Source of the DNA: Polytrichum commune
Lineage: Eukaryota > Streptophyta > Polytrichopsida > Polytrichales > Polytrichaceae
Direction: 5' to 3'
Assembly: GCA_950295325.1 (NCBI GenBank)
Contig: OX485805.1
Span: forward strand, 48,632,758 to 48,696,757
DNA: 64,000 nt
Shown: positions 1-11,930 of the stretch, piece by piece
Layout of the letters: each line of letters begins with the position of its first letter
Position numbering within the stretch: the first letter of the stretch is position 1
Notes under the pieces: model-generated
What the model saw: only the letters and a program-made list of their open reading frames with translations
Told to the model about the DNA's origin: nothing
Database searches by the model: none
Program-made: the position numbers and the translations under genes

Positions 1-1140
1 ATACAACACAAGTTTCGTCGTGTGAATCTTCTATGTGGCACAATGTATCTCGTCGCATTAGGGTTTTGAAGTGGATTCGGATGGCCATGCGACTCAGATT
101 ATTACATTTTCCACTTTAAGTTAAAATCCATGGACTTTCTTGATTTGTTGCCGAATGTTTTAAGACAAAGGTATTCCAAGAACCATTCCGGTCATAGAGA
201 ACTATCCATTACAGGATCCACGACGGCCAACTCCTGTGCTGTCAATACTATTGCAGAGCACAAATTGTTCAACCAAACACAACTACGGGCTAGTGTTGGT
301 TGTAACATGTTTGAAATGTGCTAGAAATAGAGTTCTGTCACAATTCCAAAATTTCACAACCAAGTTCCTATTAGAATGTTGCATTAAACACGTAGAAAAT
401 GCGTTACAAACATGTAAGTGTTCATGTAGCAACCATCATGTTCTTAAAGTGTACTATAGAGCGTTACAAACTTAAAATTGTAACATATTTGTAACACATT
501 TTTAATGATTCTTGTCTTCTTTGGAACATTGTTCGTGCATCTTCTTTGTGCATTATTATCATAACTCTAACACTCAACCTTCAAATTTACAACATCCTTT
601 CAACAGAAATTGTTATGTTACGAACATAATTGGAACATCTTCTTTACAATCTATTGCCAACTACTCGATGCATCACCAACATGGTTTTATTGTAATTGCA
701 TGTCTTTGTGTATGTTCCTTGTTGGTTGTCCAAATACAAGGGTTGTATGAATTTCCATTGATGCAATGAGTATTTAACTCTACAATATATTTTTGGTAAA
801 TATTATGTCTACAAGATTGGCCAAGCCTAAAGCAATTGTGAACGAATCCGTTGTTAACCGAGAATATATAAACTCACAATATACAATAAAATATCCTTTT
901 TGCAAGTAGAAATCACATGTACAATCAATTGTTCTTGCACTACCAATGATAGTGACAAAAATAAAAATAATGTTCGGAAGATATAGATTCGTCACTATTT
1001 TATGATGATGATGCTACCCTATCAAAGTTCCAATTTGAACTATTGTTATTGAATCTACAAGCAACACATGGATGGAGTAATTCAAGCATGGACAGTTTGT
1101 TAAGGTGAAATTACAGCTGCATGTACCAACTAATAAGTAA
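1..1140. other. AT-rich sequence left of the CACTA transposase relic
   Basis: There is no coding region here that I can support. Short open frames exist but have no recognisable motifs or splice context. The stretch is AT-rich and probably belongs to the 5' part of the CACTA-type element whose coding remnants start near 1,190, but no CACTA terminus or flanking duplication could be seen. Confidence 0.4.
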
Positions 1141-2268
1141 AGGCTAAACTATTACATATTGATATGTATAACCCAACAAAATTAACCTTATATGCATGTA
1201 CATTAACCACTTATTGGATTCATGGTGTACTATATGCAAATTTATGAAAGATAAAGTGCTTCTTGGAGATAACATATGTCCATCTACACATAAAGAGGCT
1301 ACTAAGTCTATTGAACCAACCAAGCAACTTGTTCACTTGATCAACGCATGTCAAAATGATTGCATGTTATTCAGGGAAGAAGATAACATCAATTTGACAA
1401 CATGTACAATTTGTGGAAAAGATCGTTATCGTTCAAATAAAAATGGGAAAAATATTCCTTATGAGGTGAGTTACTCTTAACCCTCTTAATAGTTTCACAC
1501 TAATGTGCACACAAAAAGTTTATTTAATGAAGAGTTATCAAAATTCAAAAATGACCAAAATTTTACTATTTTCAATTCTATTGAATCAAACACACAATGT
1601 TATTCTTATTTTTCCCAGTTTCAACTCATTTTCAAGTAGACCACAATTCCTATGAGAAACACTATACATCATTTGTTGTGTATCATTTTCTAAAAAAAAC
1701 ATATAAATATTTCAATGTTGCTATTGTCTGTCACAGGGGATGAGGTACTTGCCAATTATACCAAAAATTCAGGAATTGTTTTCTAATGAATGGAAAGCGA
1801 AGTTGATGAATGCTCATTTATGCAATGGAGAAGATGGTGAAGTGATGCATCGACCGTATGATGGTGAAGCATGGAAAAAAATGGAAAGAAAATAACCAGA
1901 GTTTTTTAATGTACCCATAAATTTGATATTTGGTGTAGGTGCAGATGGTGTGAATCGAAATAAGCAAATGACCTCAAAATATTTTGTATGGCCTATAAAT
2001 GTGGTCATTTACAACCGGCCTTTGGAACTTGCTACCAAGAGCGCATTCATGATGTTGCCACTTATCATTCCAGGCCCTAAACAACCCAAGAATATTGATG
2101 TGTACTTGAGGCCATTATTAGAGGAGTTTAAAACTCTATGGGATACCGGTTGTTTGGTCATTGATGCTTCTAGACCTGCTGAAGCACCATTTCGTGTTCG
2201 AGGAATGACAATATGGACAATAACAGATTATCTAAGATATGCCACAATCTTAGGTAAGTACATTATTT

Positions 2269-3279
2269 CAGACCTTGGACAACTGCCAAAATAACTAAAG
2301 TTAACTAAATTTTTTTCAAGGCGTTTTAGGGAACAACTATAGTTAACTAAAAAAATTTCAAACCCATTTGAAAAACAACTAAAGTTAACTAGAAAAAATC
2401 AAGACCAAATTCAAGAACAACTATAGTTAACTAGAATTTTTTTTTAACAACTATAACTATGTATCTAACTATAGTTAACTAAAAAAAACTTCAATAAAAA
2501 CTTTAGTCAATTGTAGTTATGAAATATAAACATCAAGCCTTATATTCTTCATCTGCCTCAATGTTGTCCTTATCTTCATCGTTGGTGTCGTATTCCAACA
2601 TAACTGGTGGCTTAGGAATAAAATTCTCCCATTGCGAGTCAAGCTTGACTACCTCAGATACGTCAGAACAAAGTAAATGCTTGTTCATCTTTAGGAACAT
2701 GTTGACTTCAATTAAACCTGCTCGCAAAGAAGATCGCTTTGGAGCAATGACATCATTCATACCACCAAGATCGCATTCCAACCCGCCAGCTAATCTCACT
2801 GTGTTGAGTTCCTCCAAGCTTGAGCATTCAAGTAAAGATCTATTGCACTTTAACTAGTAACAAAAGATCCTAACAGTGCACATTATGCAAACACAAGAGT
2901 TTGAAGCCTAATCCACCACCACATTGATGACTTGAGTTAATTGACACAATTTAGCATAGATACCTTGCTTGCTCCAGATTGTCGAGTGTGCTCTCAAGAG
3001 GCTCCAGACCAAGAGGAGGAGAAGCTTCAACATATAATAATATTTTGAAAACCATTAGCCTTTAGCCCCTCATTCCTTGTCATCCTACCATAATTTCAGG
3101 CTGCACTTAATGTTAGTTTACTAGATATAACTATAGTTAACTAGATTTTTTGGTAGTTTGAATTCAAAACAACCATAGTTAACTGGATTTTTTGACCGGT
3201 CAAATCGTGAACAACTGTAGTTACGAAGGGCAACTAGTTAACTACTAGTTGATTTAGTTGGTTAGTTGTCCAAGGTCTG
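2269..3279. mobile_element. hAT-superfamily element inserted in the CACTA relic
   Basis: The element is 1,011 bp. Its ends are perfect 16 bp inverted repeats, CAGACCTTGGACAACT at 2269-2284 and its complement at 3264-3279. It is flanked by a perfect 8 bp direct repeat, CATTATTT, at 2261-2268 and 3280-3287. An 8 bp TSD with a TIR beginning CAG is the hAT signature. Just inside both ends are several copies of a motif built on AACTATAGTTAACTA, like the subterminal transposase-binding repeats of this superfamily. The insertion sits just after a GTAAGT donor-like sequence of the CACTA transposase gene, probably within an intron. The exact TSD suggests a fairly recent insertion. Confidence 0.92.
2533..2817 (-). 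pseudogene. Possible hAT transposase C-terminal remnant inside the hAT element
   Basis: This is a 94-residue minus-strand open frame inside the hAT element. It contains APKRSSLRAGLIEVNMFLKM, which resembles the end of the hAT dimerisation domain, where a short motif with KRS/RRS precedes a hydrophobic helix. An acidic tail rich in Asp and Glu follows (YDTNDEDKDNIEADEEY). No catalytic part of a transposase fits in the remaining 1 kb, so the element would be non-autonomous. The assignment rests mainly on its position inside a TIR/TSD-defined hAT element; the sequence match alone is weak. Confidence 0.45.
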
Positions 3280-4658
3280 CATTATTTTCACCAATTTGTA
3301 GTTGTTGACATTCTTGTTGATGTAGTCAAATATGGCCCATATTTACTTTAAGACCAATTGCTCCAATATTGAATAATTACGATTGGCCAATTTTGCAATT
3401 CTAAAATAATTTCATCTTTAGATATTTTCTTATTTGAGATTAAATGCATAAAGTGGTGTTTCAAGTTTACAAAATCAGGGACAATATGTTTGTCCATTGT
3501 GCACAAAACATAAGTCGAAATTTAAAAAATCACCTCATTTGAGGAAATGTGTATATGATGAGTTCCGTCAGTTTCTACCCGAAGACCATCCTTTTAGAGA
3601 TCAATTGAAGTACCTATTCAACAATGTCTTTGAAATGGATCCTCCTCCTCCATGACACACACTTATTGATTGATATAATAAGTTGACAACGTATATGGCA
3701 AACAAGACAGGGACATCAAGAGCAAATATGAATTCTACACCTGGCATGATTTGTCTTTTTGCCTGCCACGAGTTGCCATATTGGAGTAGCTTATCTTTAC
3801 AACATTGTCTAGATCCAATGCACATCTTCAAGAATGTATGTAAATTTCTCATATCATATTTAGTGGGAGAAAAAAAAGGTATTGCAGCTAGGAGAGACCT
3901 TGAGTTATCCAATATAAAACAACAGATATGGCCTATAGTAGATAGAGGAACATGACCCATAAAAACAAATCCAGCACCATACATCATCCCACAAAAGCAT
4001 CGAAAAATATTTATTGGACGTATTAACAACATCATAACACCTACAAGTTTTGGTGCAAACCTCAACAATTCTTTTACTAGAAAGAACAAGGTTTCAAGGT
4101 TGAAGTCACATGGTTTTTACAACATATTGCGCTTTCACATTCCAATAGAAATTCGAGGTCTCACGATTCCATCAATACGAGAGGCCATCTATAAATTGTC
4201 AAGGTTGGTACGATGGATATCAATGATGAGCATAAATACCAATGATATTGAAGTCCTGAAAGATGAATCCCATGTGGTCAACAACACTTTTCTAAATCAT
4301 TCTTTGATGGCCAACAACACTTGATGATCCATTTGGTGAATGAGGTTAGGTTGGCTGGTCCTATGTCATATAGATGGATGTTTTTCATTAAAAAATACAT
4401 TAAAACATTGAAAGATTTTGTAAGGCAAAAAGCAAAGCCGAAGGATTCAATGTCAGAGGGATATTTGTTACAAGAAGCCTTAGGAGTGTATCACAATACC
4501 ATTGAACACTTGGATGAATATGCCCCCCGTATATGAAAAGAATTTGACAATAAAAGAATAACATGTGCATTTTCTATATTCATAGTCATTTAATTTTAAT
4601 TTTAATGTAATTTCTTGATTAAATTAGAAACTATAGTAAAAAAAACAACCATATACAA

Positions 4659-4660
<2 letters not shown>

Positions 4661-4697
<37 letters not shown>

Positions 4698-4698
4698 T
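4661..4698. repeat. (TA)n microsatellite
   Basis: A TA dinucleotide run of about 15 units, slightly interrupted at its right end. It lies between the DUF4218-like and DUF4216-like blocks of the CACTA relic. Confidence 0.9.
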
Positions 4699-6299
4699 AA
4701 TTTAATATGTAATTTAATTACAAGGATAATAAATTATGGTACAAGTATGGTGTAATAATTTGATACGTTCAAATGATATTCATTTATAGTCAATTGCAAA
4801 ATTGAACTTGAATACATATTTTAAAGAAAATAAAGGAGAAGTATTGGAGCAAAATGGTTATATAAAATCTTTTGAGGGCTATGGTGATATTTCTCCACGC
4901 CAATTAAAAATCTATATGTTCTCAAAGAAAGAAATAATGCAGGATTATGTTCCTATGTGTTATAATGTAAAGCAATAAAGTGAAGGTGAAATAAATTAAT
5001 GGAGCCTTATAGGACAAAATATTCGTGCTGATCATCTAAGGAGATTTGAAGACATGGATAGATGGATTCAAGATTATGTAAGGAATTTGTATTCGCCTAA
5101 ATCAAGTGGTTGTACCAAAGAAATTTATGATACTGCCATGGAAGTAGAAGAAAAGTACTTAAAGTACAGAAGCATATGAGGTTTTTGCCGACATTTTAGA
5201 AGACATCATGTGGATGTAGACTTAAAAACATGTGATTCTGAAATTGCTACTAGAGTTAATACTCCAAATGGTCCTATTGATCATCTGGGTGTCATTGAAG
5301 ATATAATGGAGGTCACTATTGGTGGATCGTAAGAGATTGTCTTGAAGGTCAATTGGTATGAAGACAATATAAATGCAACACAAACATTATTTTATTCAGT
5401 TGACACAACAAAAAAACAACTATCACACATAATTGTAACACATCCATTTGTATACAATAGTGATGTGAAGCAAGTCTTTTTTGCTGATAATGAAGCTGAA
5501 CTACATCAATCGTGTGTACTTCAAAGTCAAATAATGAAGTATACGATTTTCAACTATCGCGGAATACTAAGCTTAAATGATGGAAGCCATATTCTTGGAT
5601 TGATGGCATGACCAAAGCAAGAAACTATTGAGAATAACCATGAAAATAATGAGCCCGAAAGGTATTCAAGTGACGAATCTTCTAGTTCAGATGATTCGGA
5701 CGATGAAGCTGACTATGCAAATGATGTTCCAAATCTTAATTTTACTTCCGATGAATATTCTCAAATTGGAAGTCGGCAACTCAAGTATAAATTTGTCTTT
5801 ACATTTACATCCTATCTATGAACCTTAGTGGTTGATTTATACAATTACAAATAACATATCACACATTTGAATGTGTAAATGTTCTTACTAGTGAGAAATT
5901 CAATTTGGGAGTATATTAATTCATTTTTGCAAATTTGGTTATGTATAAATATTGCATTGAAATTTGAAGCTTTCAAACCATTACCAATTATTTAGTGAAA
6001 TTGAAATCCATTGTTTGGAATACAAATTGTGAAACCTCGATTAGATCTTTAAAATGGTTTTCATTTGTAGATACTAAATACACAACTCATGATACTAAAC
6101 TATCCTAAATGCTACCATTTCTAATCAGGTATCCATTTTTGTATTTGAATGTACAAGGATATTTCTACATTTTTATTGAATAAAAATGGTATGAAATTGC
6201 AACACTCATGGCTACAACCAATAGAAATCATACCAGCACAGTCTACGAGGTTTATTTTGATCTTCTTTAAGTTGAAGATACTGAAGACATCATACACCT

Positions 6300-7810
6300 A
6301 TGTTATTATGCAGTGGTTCAGTATGATGTCTACATTGAGTTCCTTGAACAGTGACATGTAGTGAAGCTTGTAGTCATGTTCTCCTTTCTAGCATGATTTC
6401 CCTACACATGTTAACGAATGGAGTTCATTAATTGATCATTCGGCATTTTGCCATCACTACATATTACAGGATGCTCAATCACTTCAATCTGTGTGGTCAG
6501 GAGGTGCTTCAAAGAAGGGGAAATCTTGTGAAATTTCTGATAAATTCACAAATAAAGCAGGCTTTGATAATATGGGGCAGTTGGCCTATGGACCAAGAAT
6601 GCTCTACAATCTAACTTCTGATTCAGTACTTAAGATAAGCTAGGCTTGACCTGGCCGAATATATTAACTTTGGAGTCTTTACAAATGTGTTCCAGAAGTG
6701 ATTATCGCCATGAGACGGGCATGATGGTCAGATCAATTCTATGGTGGCCATTGAGCATTGAACAAATTCATCTAAAAATTATGCTGCGACAGGTGTCTGC
6801 TGCTGCTTCCAGAACCTCCAGTTCATGCCCAGTTTAGGTATGATATTCATGTAACCGCCCATGAACTTGAAAACAGATTGGTAATTATGAACTGATGGGG
6901 TTGAACCGTTCGAAAAATTTGTGGGAGTAACTGCAGGAGGAGTTGTGGCCGGAGCTGATCTGGGCTCTTTGTGCACCTCAAAAGTGCCATTGCCTAATTC
7001 TTTGACGGTGATGCTCTTGTAGTCGCAGCAGTCGTCGGTACTGATCACCAGCTTCTTGTCGGTAGCAGCGTGCACTGCCCCCATGAAATATTCGTGGTAG
7101 GTTGCATTGAAGTCCACCTCAATGGTGTACTCGCCATCTTTCTCCACGGTGGCCAAGTCGGCTTTGTAGTGCGGGTTGCCGACTTGTAGCTCCAGAGCCC
7201 CCTGTGTGTGGTTCACAAACACAGTAGATGCCACGTCCGCCATGATGGACTAATATCGTGCTGGATGGATTAACTATGTGTGTGTCGAATTTGCAGGTGC
7301 CGCTTGATGAAAATGTTCCTGCAGATGATGATTCACCGAAACTAATGATTAGAACAAATACCGAGAGCAAATAGCTTCACATGCAGTACCCAAGTCCGAG
7401 AAATTCAGATATCATAAGGATTGGGCTAGGAGGCCATGCTCACATCTGCAAGCACATCTGCATGACTAGCACCTGACATACTGAGAACAATAGTCTTCGT
7501 TACACATGACAAGTTAAATCGCAGATACCAGGAAATCAGGAGTGGAGAGACTCACTTGTGCTTTGGGTGAAGAGGAGGAGCTGTTGACCACAAGATGAAG
7601 GATTGTGGAGAAATTTGATGGACACACAGAGAAGGAAGCTGAGTCTGATGGGATAACTAGAGTATGCAGGTCAGATATTGCAAACAGATTAGAAAGATGA
7701 CATTTCCCTGGTTGGGATTGCCTTCTATATCTGTAGATACCGACTGCCGCCGGCACCGACTGTGAATACTAGTCGGCAAAGTGGGCGTGTCCGTAGGGAT
7801 TTCTGGCTAC
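6300..7810 (-). repeat. Segmental duplication, copy 1
   Basis: This block aligns in the same orientation with about 11,930-13,820. It covers the small MADV-type gene plus about 450 bp beyond its 3' end and about 550 bp beyond its 5' end. Shared flanking landmarks include TCAATCACTTCAATCTGTGT (6,476 and 12,070), GTGCTGGATGGATTAA (7,258 and 13,171), CACATCTGCAAGCAC and a GTCGGCAAAG/GTCGACGCG stretch near the right edge. The non-coding parts have many small indels while the coding parts are well conserved. Edges are approximate. Confidence 0.8.
6779..7243 (-). CDS. Small MADV-type protein, intact copy (DUF7748-like family, tentative)
   Basis: A 154-residue single-exon protein starting MADVASTVFVNHTQG, with an ATG at 7243-7241 and a TAA stop at 6781-6779. 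The first ~90 residues form one compact region with LQVGNPHYKADLATVEKDGE, YTIEVDFNATYHEYFMGAV and a DDCCDYKSITVKELGNG stretch. A Pro/Ser/Thr-rich linker follows, then a conserved tail with FKFMGGYMNIIPKLGMNWRF and a Gln-rich end. There is no signal peptide or membrane helix, so a cytosolic protein is likely. It resembles small proteins I remember from bryophytes, lycophytes and ferns that I believe are grouped as DUF7748; this is unverified and no biochemical role is known to me. The second copy at 12730-13155 is about 85% identical through the N-terminal region. Confidence 0.75.
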   Translation of the reverse strand: MADVASTVFVNHTQGALELQVGNPHYKADLATVEKDGEYTIEVDFNATYHEYFMGAVHAATDKKLVISTDDCCDYKSITVKELGNGTFEVHKEPRSAPATTPPAVTPTNFSNGSTPSVHNYQSVFKFMGGYMNIIPKLGMNWRFWKQQQTPVAA

Positions 7811-8120
7811 ACCGTAGAAGAGTCGCAGCAGCTCTAAAGTTCATCGTCTTATCTAGAATGATATGAGATCTGCCGGCGTCACCAGGAGAGACATGTAGAA
7901 CGGTTTGAGATACTGGACCGGCACCTGCCGAGAAGTAACAAGAATTGGGACGAAAGGAACCAACAACGAAGCATTGGGACGCGTAAATCCAATGCAAGTC
8001 GGTGACCGGGGAGATTTTTGGGTATAAGTCAATCGGTCAAGATCCTCGTGTTTCCAAGTCCAACCAGTTACATGTTGTGATCTTTCGGCTTTTCTTTGGG
8101 AATTTGAGGTAAATTCCATA

Positions 8121-8179
8121 GATTCCTCTAACATGATGGGAGTTGCGTACCCGGGGTATGATGGATTCCTCTAACATGA
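8121..8179. repeat. 17 bp direct repeats flanking a GGGAGTTGCGTACCCGGGG motif
   Basis: The 17-mer GATTCCTCTAACATGAT occurs at 8121-8137 and again at 8163-8179. Between them is a 25 bp segment starting GGGAGTTGCGTACCCGGGG. The same GC-rich motif returns inverted at about 9096-9118 and direct at about 9185-9209. The other two members of MITE family G lack the duplication. Confidence 0.8.
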
Positions 8180-8212
8180 TTTTTCAGTACCCAACCAGTT
8201 CATCTGTATCTA

Positions 8213-8574
8213 AGGTAGAAATACCTAAAGCGGTGAATGTTAGATGGGATGCAATGATTGGCCGGATAGGTGTTGTTTCACACCACTTGCTATCACTTTT
8301 GGGTGTCATTAATTTAACCGTTTTGCGTGTCTTTGTATGCGGAGTAGGATATCTTGATGTTTAGATTAGGGACACTCTATTGTACAAGTAGGGAGTTTGA
8401 CTTACTTGCCTCTTTGAAAAAATGTAACTAATTATTTTCAAGGAATAAAATTACGAAACGACTTCCATTCCTCATCATTTCCTCTTCTCCATCTCTAAAA
8501 AATATTGCAAAAAAATTTAATCCATTCATTCTAGCCGAATCAACTTATTTTCACCACTTTAGGTATTTCTACCT
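8213..8574. mobile_element. MITE with a TA target duplication and 25 bp TIRs (family H)
   Basis: The element is 362 bp. Its ends begin AGGTAGAAATACCTAAAG and continue [C/T]GGTGAA, giving 24 of 25 matching bases between the inverted ends. It is flanked by TA at 8211-8212 and 8575-8576. Removing it restores TCTGTATCTAGCAGCTGG, which parallels TCTGTAACTAGCTATTGG in family G copy 2. This empty-site comparison supports a TA duplication, as in Tc1/mariner-type elements. No coding content. Confidence 0.8.
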
Positions 8575-8600
8575 TAGCAGCTGGTTCTCCCCGTTCATAA

Positions 8601-11600
8601 CTACAAGTTGCTCCGTGACCTACACATGAAGGTCTGCTTTACATCGAGGACTACCAAATCTGAAGCCAATTCACATGAAATATTGACTTGTGCCAAGAAA
8701 GGAGGAAGCTCCGGACCCATACGGCCCCTTGGAAGCGAATTGGGCTTTCATCTTCATCAAACCCAATCTCTTTCATCAGGTTGCGTCATATTTTATTTTT
8801 AGTGCATTAAAATATAGTTTCACTTCATTTGAATATGAAATTCAAGGAATGACCTTGACTTCTTCATGTAAAGGTCTTAGGGTTGAATTAGTGGATCATA
8901 TCAATCACAGAGAAGTATTTACGCATGTCAGAGTCATAAATTGGCCTTGATTTCTCATGTAAAGTGGCCCTTCGTTACAAGCCCTTGAGGATTGTGAATC
9001 CTCTTGGGCTTCCTAATGATTGGGAATGGCTTGTCGGGACCGCGAGCATAGGCGAGAAAAAATCTCGCATACTAGTGTACTTCTCATCCATCCAACATAC
9101 CCCGGGTACACAACTCCCATATTATATGCAGGGGGCATCGTACTTAAAACGCATTATAAGTGATTATAATCAGGACCATAATACGGGAGTTGCATACCCG
9201 GGCAACATACAAACTTTGACCTCTTATAAGTTCATGAATTGGCTTATTCATATGAAATGATTTTGACTCTAGACTAATTCAAAGGGGTCTAAATGATATT
9301 CAAGTAAAACTGGAATAAATCCAAGTCCATCATTATAACATATTGATTCTATTGTAGGATCCTTCAATGAAAGTGTGTGGTAGGATCCTCCAATATAATA
9401 TGCAAAGTTCATTGTGATAATATTATTATAGTTTTTTCACTATATTTTTATTACTTATCATTTAATCTTATAAATTTAATATAAAATTTAGACATTTTAT
9501 TTTTTCCATCAAATTTTATTATCTCAACATTCAATTTTTCAATGAGGATTCACATATCTTCCATAAAGTTTAGGTACATTGAAAATGTGTACCCATAGAA
9601 AGAAGCAACCCAAAGACCCAAAATTTGAGAATGAGTTTAGATTACTTTAATACAAGTAGGCTTTGAAACTCATTTTGGTATCAAATTAACTATTTTTTTT
9701 TAAAATGTTGAATGAATGAAAAGTACATTTACATGTGAGTTTTTTTCTTTCACCTATATCCACTGGCCCAACATGCCTTGCGCACGCACCATGAATGAAG
9801 CGTAAAAAGATGAAGTCCTCGAAGGCTTGTTACAATGCAAGGGTCCAAGGTGGCCAATATTTGTAGCAGTCTTAGGGGACTCACCATTTTTAGAACTTTC
9901 GTTTGGATCTACTAAACCCGATTCTAAGAAGCATTTAACTTTAGAGTTGTTTTTCCACTTTTAAGACTACAATCTTTAAGAAACTCTCTTAGAATTGCAA
10001 TTCAATATCTAGCCTAAGGGGTATGGATGGTGACTCTTGGATTCAAATGTTTGTTTCTAAAAAAATTTAATATTATTTTTTAAAGTGCAAATCTTTTCTA
10101 AGTTAACCACTATTAGTATCAAAGGACTCCTCTCAATGCCCTGATCATTCCAGGCATGACATCGCTCCTCTTTGTAAAATAACAAATCGTGAATTCATTT
10201 GAAGTATTAGAAGTGATCTATAAACAATTGCTCTAAAGGGGAGAGTTGCCACCCCAACATTGAGGGCAAGTTGCTATGGAATATCAAGGAGGCGGAATCT
10301 ATGGTGTTAGTGAATTGTCACAATTGAACACAATCTCCACCCGGGACACCAGGCAAGCTTTGGTGTTGAGTGTCATTAACCAATGTGGAGAGCCAGTGCC
10401 ACCTCAAGCTCAACACCCACGCCCATATGAGCTTTGGTGGTTGCACTTATTCTTGACATTTTGGTGAGTCTATGTAAATAAATAAATAAATAAATAACCA
10501 AGAATAGGAAATCCGACGTGAATTTGAGCCTGTTGGTCCTACCCTGCTCAAGAATCCTCTTGGTGCAGGGTGAGGTTTTTTGCCTACCTTGCAATGCGTG
10601 GGCTCTTGGCTTCCTTCTTATGTAGCTAATTTTTTCCATCAAGTAAAGAGAAGATTTCACGACGGGAATGGAACTGCCAGCCACTTTATTTGAAAATGGG
10701 TACCTCTCCACTATCACCCATGAATTTAAGGTCATCTTGGACTAGAGTCTATGTACCTAGAGTGGTCCACTTTATGTGTTAATATTTACCTCATCAAATG
10801 AGGCTTTTGAAATAGTTGCTGAAGATAGGCAACTCAACATATTCAAAGCATATTATCTCAACTTTCTACAGAAATGGTAATATTTCAACATTTATTGTGG
10901 TCATATGAAGGCATCTGGTTGACGTGTTATCCAGCCAGTTTTGAAACCAAGTGTCCCCAACCAATGTGGAGGCAGCTTAGGGTCATCAAGAACAACAACC
11001 CACCTCAAGTTAAACTCCTAAATTATCCAAACTCAACACACACACCCAACTTATAAAGTAGTCACTACTATTCCTGACAACACTTTAGCAAGAGAGTGGG
11101 TACTTAGAGTGATCCGGTTTATGTGTGGGTGTTTATGTCGTCGCATTCACCTTTCAAAGTAAAAGTCAAAAATCATGTGTTTCGTAATATTACATTTTAT
11201 ACCTAGGAATCACATAATTCCTTCATGTCTTGTGGAGTATTAAAGGACCGGGAGCAAGCACAGTCAAGTATACGGAAAAAGTGCTCTAGTACACTAAAAC
11301 GATAATTTTTTGGGTCAAATGCTTGAAAATAGTTGAAGAGTTTGTTTGAATTGGATTTTTTTTTCTTCATATATTGCCCTTTATTGTTGTGTTAGGTACT
11401 CAAATATAGTATAGCAAGGTGAGATCTTTAAAACTTATCATTAAAAATACTACTCAAAAGGTAATGGTTAAATCTGGTTTAGGATGTAGATCTCATGACC
11501 TTAAATATTTTGAAGTTGGATTTCTTTTTCAAATTCCTAGAATTCATTATAGATTTGAGGGCACCATTACAATTTTTTTGTAGAAAAACATCAATTTAAT

Positions 11601-11930
11601 GTACATTTATCATGTTAACTTTTAAGCAAAATTTTGACAATTACATGTTCAATATATCTACTTGCACACTACTCAAATTACATGTCTTGGTTTTGAGTGC
11701 TAATCTGAGGAGGAATGAGCATTTATGACATACTCTAGACAATGATTATATGTTGAGACCAACTTTTGGCTTCAAAAATTCATAGTCATTTCAATTTAAG
11801 GAATAAAATCACCAAAAAAATTGCAGAACTCTTGATTTCTATCTTCCTACATAATATAAATTAATTTGCACCACCTTATACTTCACCAGATTTGGCACAG
11901 TATCTCTTATGTGATCACTTATGGGCACCT
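8601..11930. other. Gene-free spacer between the two duplicated blocks
   Basis: I see no gene here. The stretch is AT-rich with scattered short open frames. Two diverged direct repeats share CCAATGTGGAG followed by CACCTCAAG(C/T)T (about 10,379 and 10,960) and a later ACTTTATGTGTTAATATTTA / GGTTTATGTGTGGGTGTTTA pair, so part of 10.3-11.2 kb may be an old local duplication. A 112 bp foldback formed by the CCCGGG-containing motif spans 9098-9209. Confidence 0.5.

Larger units (their letters stand above)
1190..5824 (+). pseudogene. Decayed CACTA (En/Spm) transposase gene: TNP2, DUF4218 and DUF4216 remnants
   Basis: Successive blocks on the plus strand read like a plant CACTA transposase. Block 1 (about 1,196-1,464) has LLDSW, the ACQNDCMLF stretch and a CxxCG knuckle, then a good donor (gtgagt). 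Block 2 (about 1,738-2,254) has YNRPLELATKSAFMML, LIIPGPKQPKNIDVYL and LWDTG. Block 3 (about 3,485-4,230) has CPLC, FLPEDHPFR, ELPYW, the LDPMHIFKNVC motif and LKSHGFYNILRFHIP. Block 4 (4,321-4,536) is DUF4218-like, with HLVNEVRLAGPMSYRWMF and EGYLLQEALG. Block 5 (about 5,015-5,608) is DUF4216-like, with NWYEDN and THPFVYNSDVKQVFFAD. An acidic Ser/Asp/Glu tail follows in the same frame to 5,824. In-frame stops occur at 1893-1895, 5177-5179, 5330-5332 and 5609-5611, and the gene is split by a hAT insertion after block 2. It is therefore dead as a gene. The family assignment comes from remembered motif patterns. Confidence 0.88.
8000..8600. mobile_element. hAT-like MITE (family G), copy 1, with a nested element
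   Basis: The left end reads CGGTGACCGGGGAGATTTTT and the right end closes with TCTCCCCGTTCATAA. Both match the ends of the clean family member at 50801-51003. The flanking octamers ATGCAAGT (7992-7999) and CTACAAGT (8601-8608) agree at 6 of 8 positions, consistent with an aged 8 bp hAT TSD. The interior shares ATCCTNGTGTTTCCAAGTCC, the CAACCAGTTACATGTTG stretch and ACCAGTTCATCTGTA with copies 2 and 3. A 362 bp element (8213-8574) is nested in it. Confidence 0.72.

Noticed and set aside
7119-7370. Minus-strand open frame overlapping the 5' end of the small MADV-type gene, with a similar frame in the second copy
   Set aside because: Its similarity between copies is explained by the DNA duplication; it overlaps the better-supported frame and has no recognised motif.
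8138-9118. A single element bounded by inverted GGGAGTTG...CCCGGGG motifs
   Set aside because: It would straddle the right end of the family G MITE at 8600, which has its own flanking octamers, so the motifs are treated as separate occurrences.
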